DNA from: Bacteroidetes bacterium UBA1312
GTDB taxonomy: Bacteria; Bacteroidota; Bacteroidia; Chitinophagales; Chitinophagaceae
Reading direction: 5' to 3'
Length of the DNA stretch: 64,000 nucleotides
Assembly (NCBI GenBank): GCA_002307135.1
Contig: DBTQ01000013.1
Span: 65,270 to 129,269 of the forward strand
The position numbers and the translations under genes were made by a program. The notes beneath the pieces are model-generated. The model saw only the letters and a program-made list of their open reading frames with translations. It was not told the origin of the DNA and ran no database searches. Position 1 is the stretch's first letter. Every line of letters begins with the position of its first letter. Below, one piece after another: positions 1 through 10,268 of the stretch.

Positions 1-36
1 GCAGTCTTTTTTATTTGATGTCTTTTATTGCTAAAA

Positions 37-591
37 TTATAGTTGATTATAAATAACCACATCGCTGCCACGAGAGATTCCGTAGTATTGGAATGTTTTA
101 TGACGATATCCTTTTTTAAAATAAGCATCTGTATCTCCTTCTTCTGGTACTGTAACCCAGTCGCTATGATTTTTTACAAACCAACGGTAAACAGGTACCT
201 GATTTGCACCATGACGAGTCAATGCATAAAATTGAACATGCTTGTCAGTATAGCCCATTTTAATCATTTGGTCGTCTGTATATTCATCTTCCGCAATACT
301 TGCTTGATCCTTCGTGCTAGGATTGTACCAGCTGTTTACGGCAACACGGTCAGCTCCTGGATTTCGATACGCAAAAAATAGTAATGTTTTGTCTTTGTAA
401 TGCCAGTTGAGCAATTGCCCGTCTTGGTATTCGCCATCAGCTACAGTTACATAGTTAGCGTCAGTTGGATTGTACCAGCGATACACTTTTACTATTTCTT
501 TTTCAACAGAGGTAGATGCGTCTTGCGCCTTAACTTCTCTCGCAAACATAGAAGCTAAAACAGTAGTAAGGAGGATGAAAGTTTTTTTCAT
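37..591 (-). CDS. Exported three-repeat protein, DUF5648-like
   Basis: A 184-residue protein. I start it at the ATG at 591, which gives a clean signal peptide (MKKTFILLTTVLASMFA, cleavage probably near VKAQ); the frame stays open for 11 codons upstream but these would place charged residues before the signal. The mature part is three degenerate repeats of about 47 residues. Each has an aromatic pair near its start (RWYNP, SWYNP, RWFVK), an acidic middle (ADGEYQD, AEDEYTD, PEEGDTD) and a close of the K-x-x-x-F/Y-F/Y type (LLFFAYR, VQFYALT, FQYYGIS). The layout resembles the DUF5648 repeat found in secreted bacterial proteins; that assignment is by pattern and is tentative. Function unknown. 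It lies divergent to secA. Confidence 0.7.
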   Translation of the reverse strand: MKKTFILLTTVLASMFAREVKAQDASTSVEKEIVKVYRWYNPTDANYVTVADGEYQDGQLLNWHYKDKTLLFFAYRNPGADRVAVNSWYNPSTKDQASIAEDEYTDDQMIKMGYTDKHVQFYALTRHGANQVPVYRWFVKNHSDWVTVPEEGDTDAYFKKGYRHKTFQYYGISRGSDVVIYNQL

Positions 592-739
592 AATTGAAGT
601 ACGTTTTTCTAAAATCGACTCCAAAGTACATAAAAATTTTATTGCTGTGCAATAGTTTGCCTATTTTTTTTTTTAAACACTTTTTTTTGTCACCTATAAT
701 TTTGTTGAAATAGCCTATTTTTCGTAGTTTTGACCGCTT

Positions 740-770
740 TTGTGTCATGATGTCAGAGAAAATAATTTTG
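740..770 (+). promoter_or_regulatory. Bacteroidota-type promoter of secA
   Basis: TTG at 740-742, a 20-base spacer, then TAATTTTG at 763-770. This fits the Bacteroidetes consensus (-33 TTG, 19-21 bases, -7 TAnnTTTG). Transcription would start near 777, leaving a leader of about 88 nt before the secA ATG at 865. Confidence 0.65.
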
Positions 771-864
771 CACAAGATTTGAGCGTATCACTGATATTAG
801 CCTAAATTTCAAAAAAAACCTCTGTTGGCAACGGTGCTTAAACATTGGAAAAAAATACTAAAAA

Positions 865-3800
865 ATGATTGGATTTATTTCAAAATTATTCGGCGGCAGT
901 AAGTCCGACAAAGATGTAAAACGTGTTCAGCCTTTTGTTACGGATACTAACAAAAAATTTGAAGAGCTAAAAAATTTAACTAACGATCAACTAAGAAATA
1001 AAACGCAAGAATTTCGTGCTGCTATTCGAGAACACTTGATAGATATAGATCAGCAAATTGCAGATAAAAAAAATCAAGCAGAGGATTATGACAAAGTAGA
1101 TGCACATGCGCGTGAAGCAATTTATGAAGAAGTTGATAAATTGATAAAAAAGCGTGATGAACAGATTGAAGTTGTACTCGAACAAATATTGCCTGAAGCA
1201 TTTGCCGTAGTAAAAGAAACTGCGCGACGTTTTAAAGAGCATAAAGAAGTTGTTTCATCTGCTACTGAATTAGACAGGAAACTAGCTACTGAAAAGGATT
1301 ATATTCGAATAGATGGTGATAACGCGATATTCAATAATTCGTGGTCTGCGGCAGGTGTGCCTGTATTGTGGAACATGGTACATTATGATGTTCAGTTAAT
1401 CGGAGGTACGATTTTACATCAGGGTAAAATTGCTGAAATGGCTACAGGTGAAGGTAAAACATTGGTTTCTACCTTGCCGGCATACCTCAATGCACTCGCT
1501 GGTGAGGGGGTGCACGTAGTAACGGTCAATGATTATCTTGCACGTCGTGACCAAGAATGGAATGGCGCAATATTTGAATGGTTGGGACTTACGGTCGATT
1601 GTATCGATAAGCATGAACCGAATTCGCCGGAACGTCGAAATGCCTATCTGGCGGACATTACTTATGGTACCAACAATGAGTTTGGTTTCGATTATCTGCG
1701 CGATAATATGGTGCATCATCCCGAAGAGAAGGTGCAACGTAAGCATCATTTTGCAATGGTTGATGAGGTGGATAGCGTATTGGTAGATGACGCCCGTACA
1801 CCATTGATTATCTCTGGACCGGTACCTCGTGGTGATGAACAACAATTTTATGCCCTCAAGCCTCGTATAGAGCAAATGATAGAAGCGCAAAGAAGAATTG
1901 CGAATCAGTCACTTACAGAAGCGAAAAAATTAATTGCAGAAGGGAAAACAGACAAAGATACTGGTGGTCTTTATCTTTATCGTGCTTACCGTGGGTTACC
2001 GAAAAATAGTGCATTAATAAAATATTTAAGTGAGGAAGGGAATAAACAGATATTGCAAAAAGCGGAGAACTATTTTATAGGTGAGCAGCAACGTAATATG
2101 CCTAAGATTGATAGCGAATTATTATTTTCTATTGATGAAAAAAATAATAGTGTAGATCTTACCGATAAGGGGTTGGCATTGATAACCCAATCTGGTGAAG
2201 ACACCAATTTTTTTATACTTCCGGAAATTTCAACTGCTTTAGCATCGATTGAAAACTCAAACAGCACTGCCGAAGAAAAGTTGCAACATAAGGATGCGCT
2301 ACTACAGGACTACGCCATAAAAGCAGATCGTATTCACTCATTGCAACAATTACTTAAAGCATATACCTTGTTCGATAAGGATGTTGAATATGTAGTGATG
2401 GATGGTAAAGTGAAAATTGTTGATGAGCAAACCGGTCGTATTTTGGACGGCCGTAGATATAGTGATGGATTACACCAGGCTATAGAGGCGAAAGAAAATG
2501 TACAGGTTGAAGCAGCTACTCAAACATTTGCAACGATTACTTTACAGAACTATTTCCGGATGTATCACAAGCTTTGTGGTATGACGGGTACTGCAGAAAC
2601 GGAAGCTGGCGAGCTTTGGGAAATATACAAACTCGATGTTGTAGCTATACCTACCAATGTGCCGATCTCCCGAAAAGACCAACAAGATTTGGTGTACAAA
2701 ACCAAACGTGAAAAATACAAAGCGGTAATTGATGAGATAGAAGCCTTGACAGCAGTGGGGCGTCCTGTATTGGTGGGTACTACCTCTGTAGAGGTTTCTG
2801 AATTGCTGAGCAGAATGCTACAGCAGAAAAAAATAAAACATAACGTACTTAATGCCAAGCAGCATGAGCGGGAAGCACAAGTAGTAGCAGAAGCAGGTTT
2901 GCCAAGTGCTGTTACTATTGCAACTAACATGGCAGGTAGAGGTACAGACATTAAGCTCGGTGCTGGTGTGAAAGAATCTGGAGGTTTGGCTATTATTGGT
3001 ACAGAACGTCATGAGAGTCGTCGTGTCGATCGTCAGTTGCGCGGTCGTGCTGGTCGTCAAGGTGACCCTGGTACATCACAATTTTTTGTGTCTCTTGAGG
3101 ACGATTTGATGCGCTTGTTTGGCTCTGAAAGAATTGCTTCTTTGATGGATAAAATGGGGCATAAAGAGGGAGAGATGTTGCAGCATAGCATGATTTCAAA
3201 ATCTATAGAACGAGCTCAAAAGAAAGTAGAAGAAAATAACTTCGGTATCCGTAAAAGATTGTTGGAGTATGATGATGTAATGAACGCGCAGCGTGATGTT
3301 ATTTACAAGCGCCGTAATCACGCACTTTGGGGCGATCGCTTATCCATTGACCTCGACAATGCTATGTATGACGTTTGCATGGATATAGCTGCCCAATTTG
3401 AGCAACAAAGAGATTTGGAAGCTTTCCGTATAGAAGTGATCAAGCACCTGGCATTTGAACCTCAATTTGAACAAGCCGATTTTTCAAAATCTAATGTGCA
3501 AACTATCGGGGATACTTTATACCATCAGGCAAAAGATTTCTACGATCGTAAAACACAATCTATCCGTGAACATATGACGCCTTCGCTTGCAGAAGTGCTT
3601 CAGCAAAATCAAGGGAAAATCGAAAATGTAGTTATTCCGTTTACCGATGGTATTCGTGGCATGCAAGTCTATGCCAACCTTGAAGAGACCGTAGCACAAG
3701 AAGCAAGACCCGTAATACAAACACTTGAAAAATCTATTACATTATCACTTATTGATGATGCATGGAAAGATCACTTACGTACGATGGATGAGCTTAGAAG

Positions 3801-4188
3801 CTCTGTACAAATGGCATCTTATGAACAAAAAGATCCTTTGTTGATCTATAAGTTTGAAGCATTCAATATGTTCAAGCAATTGCTCCTCGAAACTAACCGC
3901 AATATTATTTCGTTCTTGTTGCGCGCAGGAATCCCTATGCAAGAGGCGCCGCAGGAAGCACCTCAGTTGCCTTCGCAGCGCACTGATATGAGTGAGTATT
4001 ATGAGAATAAAGCGCAAATAGATGCCGCTGGTCAGGATTATGCTGCGAATGAAAATGATTATTATAATGAACCTCAGCAACAAGTAAAACAAACACCTGT
4101 AGTAGCAGCACCTAAAATCGGAAGAAACGATGATTGTCCATGTGGTAGTGGTAAAAAATACAAAAACTGTCACGGCAGAGGATTATAG
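865..4188 (+). CDS. secA: Preprotein translocase ATPase SecA
   Basis: SecA of 1107 aa, the cytoplasmic ATPase that drives unfolded preproteins through SecYEG. Motor motifs are intact: Walker A region MATGEGKT (residues 192-199), Walker B DEVDSVLVDDARTP, the second-domain motif IATNMAGRGTDIKLG and the arginine-rich LRGRAGRQGDPG. The C-terminus has a glutamine/proline-rich linker and the zinc-binding tail CPCGSGKKYKNCHG, which in other SecAs binds SecB or ribosomes. It is longer than the E. coli protein (901 aa), as is usual in Bacteroidota, with extra sequence between the Walker B motif and motor domain 2. It stands alone, with its own promoter and a strong hairpin after the stop. Confidence 0.98.
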   Translation: MIGFISKLFGGSKSDKDVKRVQPFVTDTNKKFEELKNLTNDQLRNKTQEFRAAIREHLIDIDQQIADKKNQAEDYDKVDAHAREAIYEEVDKLIKKRDEQIEVVLEQILPEAFAVVKETARRFKEHKEVVSSATELDRKLATEKDYIRIDGDNAIFNNSWSAAGVPVLWNMVHYDVQLIGGTILHQGKIAEMATGEGKTLVSTLPAYLNALAGEGVHVVTVNDYLARRDQEWNGAIFEWLGLTVDCIDKHEPNSPERRNAYLADITYGTNNEFGFDYLRDNMVHHPEEKVQRKHHFAMVDEVDSVLVDDARTPLIISGPVPRGDEQQFYALKPRIEQMIEAQRRIANQSLTEAKKLIAEGKTDKDTGGLYLYRAYRGLPKNSALIKYLSEEGNKQILQKAENYFIGEQQRNMPKIDSELLFSIDEKNNSVDLTDKGLALITQSGEDTNFFILPEISTALASIENSNSTAEEKLQHKDALLQDYAIKADRIHSLQQLLKAYTLFDKDVEYVVMDGKVKIVDEQTGRILDGRRYSDGLHQAIEAKENVQVEAATQTFATITLQNYFRMYHKLCGMTGTAETEAGELWEIYKLDVVAIPTNVPISRKDQQDLVYKTKREKYKAVIDEIEALTAVGRPVLVGTTSVEVSELLSRMLQQKKIKHNVLNAKQHEREAQVVAEAGLPSAVTIATNMAGRGTDIKLGAGVKESGGLAIIGTERHESRRVDRQLRGRAGRQGDPGTSQFFVSLEDDLMRLFGSERIASLMDKMGHKEGEMLQHSMISKSIERAQKKVEENNFGIRKRLLEYDDVMNAQRDVIYKRRNHALWGDRLSIDLDNAMYDVCMDIAAQFEQQRDLEAFRIEVIKHLAFEPQFEQADFSKSNVQTIGDTLYHQAKDFYDRKTQSIREHMTPSLAEVLQQNQGKIENVVIPFTDGIRGMQVYANLEETVAQEARPVIQTLEKSITLSLIDDAWKDHLRTMDELRSSVQMASYEQKDPLLIYKFEAFNMFKQLLLETNRNIISFLLRAGIPMQEAPQEAPQLPSQRTDMSEYYENKAQIDAAGQDYAANENDYYNEPQQQVKQTPVVAAPKIGRNDDCPCGSGKKYKNCHGRGL

Positions 4189-4201
4189 TCGATAAATATT
4201 A

Positions 4202-4255
4202 AATAAGGGAAGGGGGGAGTCAGCGCAATTGCACTGACTCCCCCCTTCCCTTATT
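4202..4255. terminator. Perfect 22-bp hairpin between convergent genes
   Basis: Arms 4202-4223 and 4234-4255 are exact reverse complements (22 bp) around a 10-base loop that itself holds gcaattgc. It lies 13 bases after the secA stop. The stem starts A-rich and ends T-rich, so it can terminate in both directions, serving secA and the convergent large gene. Confidence 0.8.
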
Positions 4256-4300
4256 ATGCTAAGTTTAAACCGGTTCTCCGTTTTTGTTTGAATTGAATAA

Positions 4301-4356
4301 AAAAGGCACTCCCAATTTTGGGAATGCCTTTTCTAATATTTTGCCCAATTTGGGCA
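4301..4356. terminator. Two further hairpins, secA / large gene gap
   Basis: A 13-bp stem with one mismatch (4301-4313 with 4320-4332), with a run of A before it and T after it, then a short stem tgccc/gggca (4342-4346 with 4352-4356) followed by T residues. The A-rich side makes the first one a plausible terminator for the minus-strand gene. Confidence 0.55.
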
Positions 4357-4478
4357 TTTTTGAATAGGGGCTAAATAATTGAATCTTCAATAAGATAATC
4401 CCTCTTCAAAAAACAATATACCTCATTGTTGCACTTGACATTTGAAATTAAATTATCGTCTGTCAATTGCCGTTTAAA

Positions 4479-7400
4479 TTAATGAGCAATAAGCATATAC
4501 TGTACGTCAATGTTTTTACCATCTTTAATCAATCGTACAAGATAAGTTCCGGAATTCATTTGTTGCGTAGCATATTGCCATGCACCATTTGAATTTGTTA
4601 CATTATACTGAGCAACTGACTGACCTAAAAGGTTGACTATAGCAATTTGATAAAAATCACCTGCTTTCCAGTTAGGTATAGTATAGTTTATTTGTACATT
4701 GTTGCTGGCAGGGTTAGGCGCAATCGACATTTTTACAATACTTTCATTCGCTCCATTGCCACTGTTTTGGGCCATTTTGCTGAAGTCGGTACATGGATAC
4801 TTGTCTTTATTGTCTAAACCATCAAATATGCCAAGGTCGGCAATACATACACGTCCATCGCACACAAATACTATCTGGAATCTTACAGCAGTAACACCTG
4901 AATATGGGGTGTAAGTGAAGTTGTAAGGAGACCAACCAGGAGCAACGGTTCCAGTAGCAGGACTAACGGTACCATTCGGCAACCCAGTTGTTGGGTCTAA
5001 CGCGTAGATGGTGTATGAAGTAGCTGCACAACCAAATGGATTTGCAACATAAACCCTACCAACGAAATATGGCGCTGGGATACCTCTTGGCCAAGTACAT
5101 TTAAAGTACTCCCATTTGATATCTGTTTTGCAATCACTTGGGTCTGAACATGGATATTTACTTAAGTCCATGATTACATCAGGATTAGCAATACATTCTT
5201 TTCCATCGCAGCTAATAATCACTTGGAATTTAACCGAAGTAACGCCTGCAAAAGGGGTATATGAAAAAGCAATGGTAGTACCTGAAGTATAACTGCCCGA
5301 TACAGGAGTGACAGTGCCATTAGGTAAACCTGTAGTAGGGTCTAAAGCATAAATGGTATAAGTTGCAGAGCTGCAATCTAAGCCACTGAAAACGTCAAGT
5401 CCGGCATAATAAGTAGGACTAGTTGCTCCTTTTGGCCATACACAATTGAAATATCTCCATTTGGCATCTGCTTTACAGCATTCTGTTGTCATGTCTATAC
5501 TCATTGGATCAGATGTTTGTGCACATAATCCATTGTCTAAGAACCAAGAATAATCACCAGGGCCATTACCATCACCTCCCATTGTAGGGTCGAGGTTAAT
5601 GTTGAGCGGATCAACTACACCAGAACCGGAAGAAGCCCATGCTCCATTGGGGTAAGGTAGGCCGCTACCTGACAACAACCATTTCCATCCTGCGAATGTA
5701 ACATAGCTTGGTCCGTCAATGTGCCTTGGTAATTGATCGGCACAGAAACTATAACAACCATGAGGGAAACGCCAGAAGTATGCAGAAGGCTCTAAAGGAA
5801 CATCTACATCTGCATAGCTTTTACAACCCCATATATTAGTTGCCCAAACACGGTAAGGGCCGCCATGGTTTATGATTGTTGAATTACCTGACGTACCATT
5901 ACTCCAGTTGTAATTAACTCCTGCTTGTGGACTAGCAACATTTAGACCAATGCTATAGTCTGCACAGTTGATAACATAAGGACTAGAGATGTAAGGGTAA
6001 TTTGGCGAAGCATGAACAGTCACGGTAAAGATTGGAGATACCGCTGTACATGATGATGTTGATCCAGTTAAAATTTGACTTATGGAAACTATGTATTCAT
6101 AAACACCAGCACTTCCAAATACATCTGTGATAGCACCTGTAGTTGCAATAGTTGTCCATGTAGTACCGCCAAATGGACGACGTTGCCATGTGTAAGTCAT
6201 TCCGGTTGTTGTGCCATTAATAGCACTCAGCGAAATCGTTTGTCCAATACAATAGTCGTGTCCTCCCATAATTGCTACATCTGGCAATGGTTGGAATGCA
6301 CGTTTTGCTGGAGTTGGGTTTGCCGGAATTTGACAACCGTGTTGATCAGTTACCATCGCCCAATACAATCCATTTTGTGTAACATTGATTGGATTGCCCG
6401 TATATGCTATCGGAATTTCTTCCCGCATCCAATTATAGCTATAAGGACTATAGCCTCCACTTAAACCAGATAGATTTATGGAAGATGCTGTTCCAACACA
6501 TTTTATTTCGGTAGGAAGTGTATAGGTATTAGGTGAACTTAATGCAAAAGTATTCTTCCATAAAGTGAACTGCACGTTTGTACTAAAGCTACAACCAAAT
6601 GCATCATTAAGCGTAAGTACTACAGTTGTAGGAAAAGAAGAACCGCTGCTTGTTGGGTTACTATATGTTCTTGTAGCCAGAGGAGATGAACTTGATACAT
6701 AGCCTGTAGGAGTTGGGCTGTCACCAAAATTCCAAGACCATTGTGTAACGCCGGCATTGTTCAAACTAGTGAACAGCACTTCTCTGCCCGCACAAGAACT
6801 AATACTCGTACTCGTACTCATTGGGTCAGTAGTTGTAATGCTAAATGCGGGATTAGGTACAGTTGGAACAGTATATGTACGCGTACGTGTACAAGTATAT
6901 GAACCTGTAGAACCCGTTACAGTTACTGTATGTGTAATATTAAGTGTGCTACCAGCTGTATATAAACTGAGATTTATAGTAGATGCACTTGTGGTTGGTC
7001 CTCCTGTAGAGGTGGTGTTCCAAGTTTGAGCACTAACACTATACCCAGATAATACAGGTGATTGATCATTTAAAGTAAGTGTATAGCCACTTGTACCACA
7101 AGTAATGCCATAATCAAAGTCTGTGATCACCGGTACTAAAATATTCTCCGTTACCAATTTATAACAAGGAGTACTGCCAGTGGGTTGTTGGTAGCCAATA
7201 TTCAAAGTAATGGGGTAAATGCCCGGTTTGGTTACTTTGATGCCACTTACAGCCACACTTGGAAAGCTCGTAAAGCTTACAGAAGGAAGTACACAATATG
7301 GAGGCATACTTCCTGTAACTGCTAAACTTAGAATGTTTCCTGAAACATAAGGTGGAGATGATGGTAAAGGGTAGTTTCCATAAATGCTTGTGAAATTAAC

Positions 7401-10268
7401 ATCCACCAACGCCTCTCCTAAACTATTAGCACAAGAGGTAATAGAACTGCTATGGTTGGCGCCTGCACTGGCTGGTAATGTGCAAGTGACGCCACAGTTT
7501 GGATCAAGTGCGATTACCCTTGTAACACTGGAGCTACAGCCAAACGAATTGCTCACATCTACACGATATGTACCAACAGTAGAAGCTGTAACAGTTGTTG
7601 TGCCAGTTGAAAAAGGTGAAGACGAACTATTAAAATACCAATTAATACTTGTTGTAGAATTAGTACTTAGTAATAGTGGTATGCTCACCGGATTACAAGT
7701 GAGAATAGTGCTTGAAGGACCTGCGCCAGGAGATACATTAATGTTTGGCTGAGGTTTCACTGCAACAGTACTTGATGCTTGGCCAGTTAATGGGCAACCT
7801 GACATTGAAGCTGTTGCCAGAATAGTGAAGTTTTGACTTGCAAGACCTAAATTGGTAAAAGTTGTAGTTGCAGTTGTGCCAGAACCTGAAGATGGAGAAC
7901 CTCCGGTTAAGGTCCAACTGACAGTTGCGCCCACAGGTGATGTTGTAGCAGTAAATGTAACAGGAACTCCACTACAAGGAGTCGGATTTGAAACACTCAC
8001 CGATATTGTTGGCATACCTATTATGGTAACAGGATAACTTACTGTTGTTGTATTACCACATTTTGTAATTGTAGCAATAACATTACAAGCGGTGGATGCA
8101 ACAGTAGTATTGTTCCATGTAATCGTTGGCGTCATTGTGTTTTGACCAGACGAAACACTTCCCAAAGCAGGGTTGCTTAAGCTCCAAACAATATTGTCTA
8201 TTGCACTAGAACCTACGCTTAGGGTTGCAGTATATACACTTGATGTATTGGCACAAGGAGTTGTATTGCCGGCAATATTTATACTTGGTATTGCATCTGA
8301 AATGCTAAGACTAGTAGATGTACTGTTGCAACCAACGAGATCAGCCCAAGAGCGTGTAACCAATATGCTTTTTGAGCCTGTAACACTCCATTGTACATTT
8401 ATTGCATTTCCTGTTGTAGATGCAGGAGTGCCGCCTGTTAGTGTCCAAGTGCAAATTGTATTTGGAATAGGCGCAATTGCTTCATATACATATGGTGTAT
8501 TGAGACAAACCTTCACCTCTCCGGAAATACTGCTTACTGGTGCAGGAGGGTCTACGACCATGATATTTATAGGATCAATATCACAATAACTGGTATTGAC
8601 TGCTTGGACTGTCCATAAGCCGGTCATGTTAAATGTTCCGGCGGTGGATATTGCTCCACTCGGGTCGATAAAAGTATAAACAGTACCTGTGCTAGATGGT
8701 GTTGTAGTAACAATTGATGTAGATGTACCAAGACATGTTTTTGCTGGTGCCGTTAATACAATTGGATTTACCACATTAATGCTAAGGTCTGCTTTACCGG
8801 CACAAAGCATGAGTGTATTGATATACTCACAATGCAAAGTGAATGGACTGTTGCCAACGATATCTACCTCGTAAGAATTTTGGTCATAACCTACAATAGT
8901 AGCACTGCCAGCAGGTATAATAGACCATTTGAAATTAGTGGCGGGCCACTTAGGTAATTGGTATTTATACTGTTTGCCATTACAAATAATTGTTTTGCCA
9001 CTTATAATACCATGAGCCATTATCACAGGAACCTGTGCCGTAACCTTTGGTCCACACTTGCCTCCGCAATTAGTAAAATCAGCAACTATTTCGCCAAAAC
9101 CACTTGCACCAACATGATCCCATAGAATATCTATGCTATTGATTGTTGAGCTTTGTATCGTACCACCATTAACTGCCCACGTCATATCTGGACAATCGTT
9201 TACAATTGTGTAGTGGCCCACAGTGTTTTCACAAACTATTGATGGGCACAGAATTTGAGCTGGTATCTTATCTGCATCATTGACATTGATGCACACTTTA
9301 TAATAACCCACACAACCACATTGATTGGTAACTTTTAAAACTACAGTATAAGTACCTGCGCTAGTATAAGTATGTTGTGGATATTGTAAAGAAGAAAATG
9401 TTCCATCCCCAAAATCCCATTGCCATGCAACAATTGGCGAAGACAATGAATTTGGCGTTAAATCCGCAAACTGTATAGAAGCCTTTACACAAGCGTCGAA
9501 ACAGCCACCACTTACAGCAATAGAATCTCCATTTACACTAAACTTTGGTTTAGGGCTTTCGATTATTTGAATACATACAGATTTTTCTTGAACACACCCT
9601 GCAACTGTAGTTTCCTTTACTTTAATAAAAGTAAAGCCTATAGTGTTAGACCAATTAACGCCGACAGTTGGTGATGTTGAAGATCCACTAATAGTGCCCA
9701 TTGTAGCATCCACTGTCCACTGGAAGGTGCTGCCTGCTTGGCCGCCAACTACAGTGTATTGAACATAAGAGCCTGCACACACTTTTATACATGTGCCGTC
9801 GTCAATAATAGTCCCTGATACATTTCCCTTTTCTCTACCTCCTTGAACACCTTGGCAACCCACAATAGAATTGGTGGTGATTTGAGGGTTGGGTTGAGGA
9901 ACAACATTTACAGATTTTGTCCAAATGGTATCTGGTAATCCAGGTCTGTGAATGGTTACCGTTATGACATCAGTGGAAGGAGTATTAGTTAACCACTGAA
10001 TTGTACCGGATACATTCGACGAAGTCAGTATTGTCGCATCGGGTGCTGGTGTAACGGACCAGGTATAAGTGTACGTTGCTGGTGGTGTCCCTGATAAATT
10101 AAAAAGGGTAGCAACACCAGAGCAAACCGTACTTGGTCCCGTTATTTGAGCTCGGATTTGCGGCGCTCCTAATAGGAATACGCCTAATAAAAAACAACAA
10201 TACAAGAGCGCGCGTTTTATACCAGATGCGCTCAGAAAACTGGTTTTGTGTACTGTTTCCTTGTTCAT
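4479..10268 (-). CDS. Giant PKD-containing T9SS-secreted surface protein
   Basis: A 1929-residue exported protein rich in Thr, Ser, Val and Gly. The N-terminus has a long signal peptide (hydrophobic core ALLYCCFLLGVFLLG, ending IRAQ). The body is a series of Ig-like/PKD beta domains; clear PKD cores are WQWDFGDGTF (near 280) and WSWNFGDSPTP (near 1175). Two tandem repeats of about 115 residues lie near 1599-1713 and 1716-1830; both contain KW-(E/R)-YF, an internal YTIYALDPTTGLPNGTV and a closing KYPC. The last 80 or so residues are a type A T9SS sorting domain (SIAPNPASNNVQINY ... GTYLVRLIKDG). It should be exported by Sec, then carried to the surface by the T9SS encoded in this window, with the tail removed by PorU. 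Function unknown; adhesion is an inference from architecture. Cysteines are frequent, so disulfides are likely. Confidence 0.88.
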   Translation of the reverse strand: MNKETVHKTSFLSASGIKRALLYCCFLLGVFLLGAPQIRAQITGPSTVCSGVATLFNLSGTPPATYTYTWSVTPAPDATILTSSNVSGTIQWLTNTPSTDVITVTIHRPGLPDTIWTKSVNVVPQPNPQITTNSIVGCQGVQGGREKGNVSGTIIDDGTCIKVCAGSYVQYTVVGGQAGSTFQWTVDATMGTISGSSTSPTVGVNWSNTIGFTFIKVKETTVAGCVQEKSVCIQIIESPKPKFSVNGDSIAVSGGCFDACVKASIQFADLTPNSLSSPIVAWQWDFGDGTFSSLQYPQHTYTSAGTYTVVLKVTNQCGCVGYYKVCINVNDADKIPAQILCPSIVCENTVGHYTIVNDCPDMTWAVNGGTIQSSTINSIDILWDHVGASGFGEIVADFTNCGGKCGPKVTAQVPVIMAHGIISGKTIICNGKQYKYQLPKWPATNFKWSIIPAGSATIVGYDQNSYEVDIVGNSPFTLHCEYINTLMLCAGKADLSINVVNPIVLTAPAKTCLGTSTSIVTTTPSSTGTVYTFIDPSGAISTAGTFNMTGLWTVQAVNTSYCDIDPINIMVVDPPAPVSSISGEVKVCLNTPYVYEAIAPIPNTICTWTLTGGTPASTTGNAINVQWSVTGSKSILVTRSWADLVGCNSTSTSLSISDAIPSINIAGNTTPCANTSSVYTATLSVGSSAIDNIVWSLSNPALGSVSSGQNTMTPTITWNNTTVASTACNVIATITKCGNTTTVSYPVTIIGMPTISVSVSNPTPCSGVPVTFTATTSPVGATVSWTLTGGSPSSGSGTTATTTFTNLGLASQNFTILATASMSGCPLTGQASSTVAVKPQPNINVSPGAGPSSTILTCNPVSIPLLLSTNSTTSINWYFNSSSSPFSTGTTTVTASTVGTYRVDVSNSFGCSSSVTRVIALDPNCGVTCTLPASAGANHSSSITSCANSLGEALVDVNFTSIYGNYPLPSSPPYVSGNILSLAVTGSMPPYCVLPSVSFTSFPSVAVSGIKVTKPGIYPITLNIGYQQPTGSTPCYKLVTENILVPVITDFDYGITCGTSGYTLTLNDQSPVLSGYSVSAQTWNTTSTGGPTTSASTINLSLYTAGSTLNITHTVTVTGSTGSYTCTRTRTYTVPTVPNPAFSITTTDPMSTSTSISSCAGREVLFTSLNNAGVTQWSWNFGDSPTPTGYVSSSSPLATRTYSNPTSSGSSFPTTVVLTLNDAFGCSFSTNVQFTLWKNTFALSSPNTYTLPTEIKCVGTASSINLSGLSGGYSPYSYNWMREEIPIAYTGNPINVTQNGLYWAMVTDQHGCQIPANPTPAKRAFQPLPDVAIMGGHDYCIGQTISLSAINGTTTGMTYTWQRRPFGGTTWTTIATTGAITDVFGSAGVYEYIVSISQILTGSTSSCTAVSPIFTVTVHASPNYPYISSPYVINCADYSIGLNVASPQAGVNYNWSNGTSGNSTIINHGGPYRVWATNIWGCKSYADVDVPLEPSAYFWRFPHGCYSFCADQLPRHIDGPSYVTFAGWKWLLSGSGLPYPNGAWASSGSGVVDPLNINLDPTMGGDGNGPGDYSWFLDNGLCAQTSDPMSIDMTTECCKADAKWRYFNCVWPKGATSPTYYAGLDVFSGLDCSSATYTIYALDPTTGLPNGTVTPVSGSYTSGTTIAFSYTPFAGVTSVKFQVIISCDGKECIANPDVIMDLSKYPCSDPSDCKTDIKWEYFKCTWPRGIPAPYFVGRVYVANPFGCAATSYTIYALDPTTGLPNGTVSPATGTVAPGWSPYNFTYTPYSGVTAVRFQIVFVCDGRVCIADLGIFDGLDNKDKYPCTDFSKMAQNSGNGANESIVKMSIAPNPASNNVQINYTIPNWKAGDFYQIAIVNLLGQSVAQYNVTNSNGAWQYATQQMNSGTYLVRLIKDGKNIDVQYMLIAH

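Noticed and set aside
530..775. 81-codon minus-strand ORF upstream of the three-repeat protein
   Set aside because: Lys/Phe-rich reading of AT-rich non-coding DNA that overlaps the signal peptide of the real gene and the secA promoter.
6757..8589. Several plus-strand ORFs of 61-138 codons opposite the giant cargo gene
   Set aside because: They are reverse readings of a Thr/Ser/Val-rich repetitive gene, have no signal, motif or spacing of their own, and lie wholly inside a well-supported gene.
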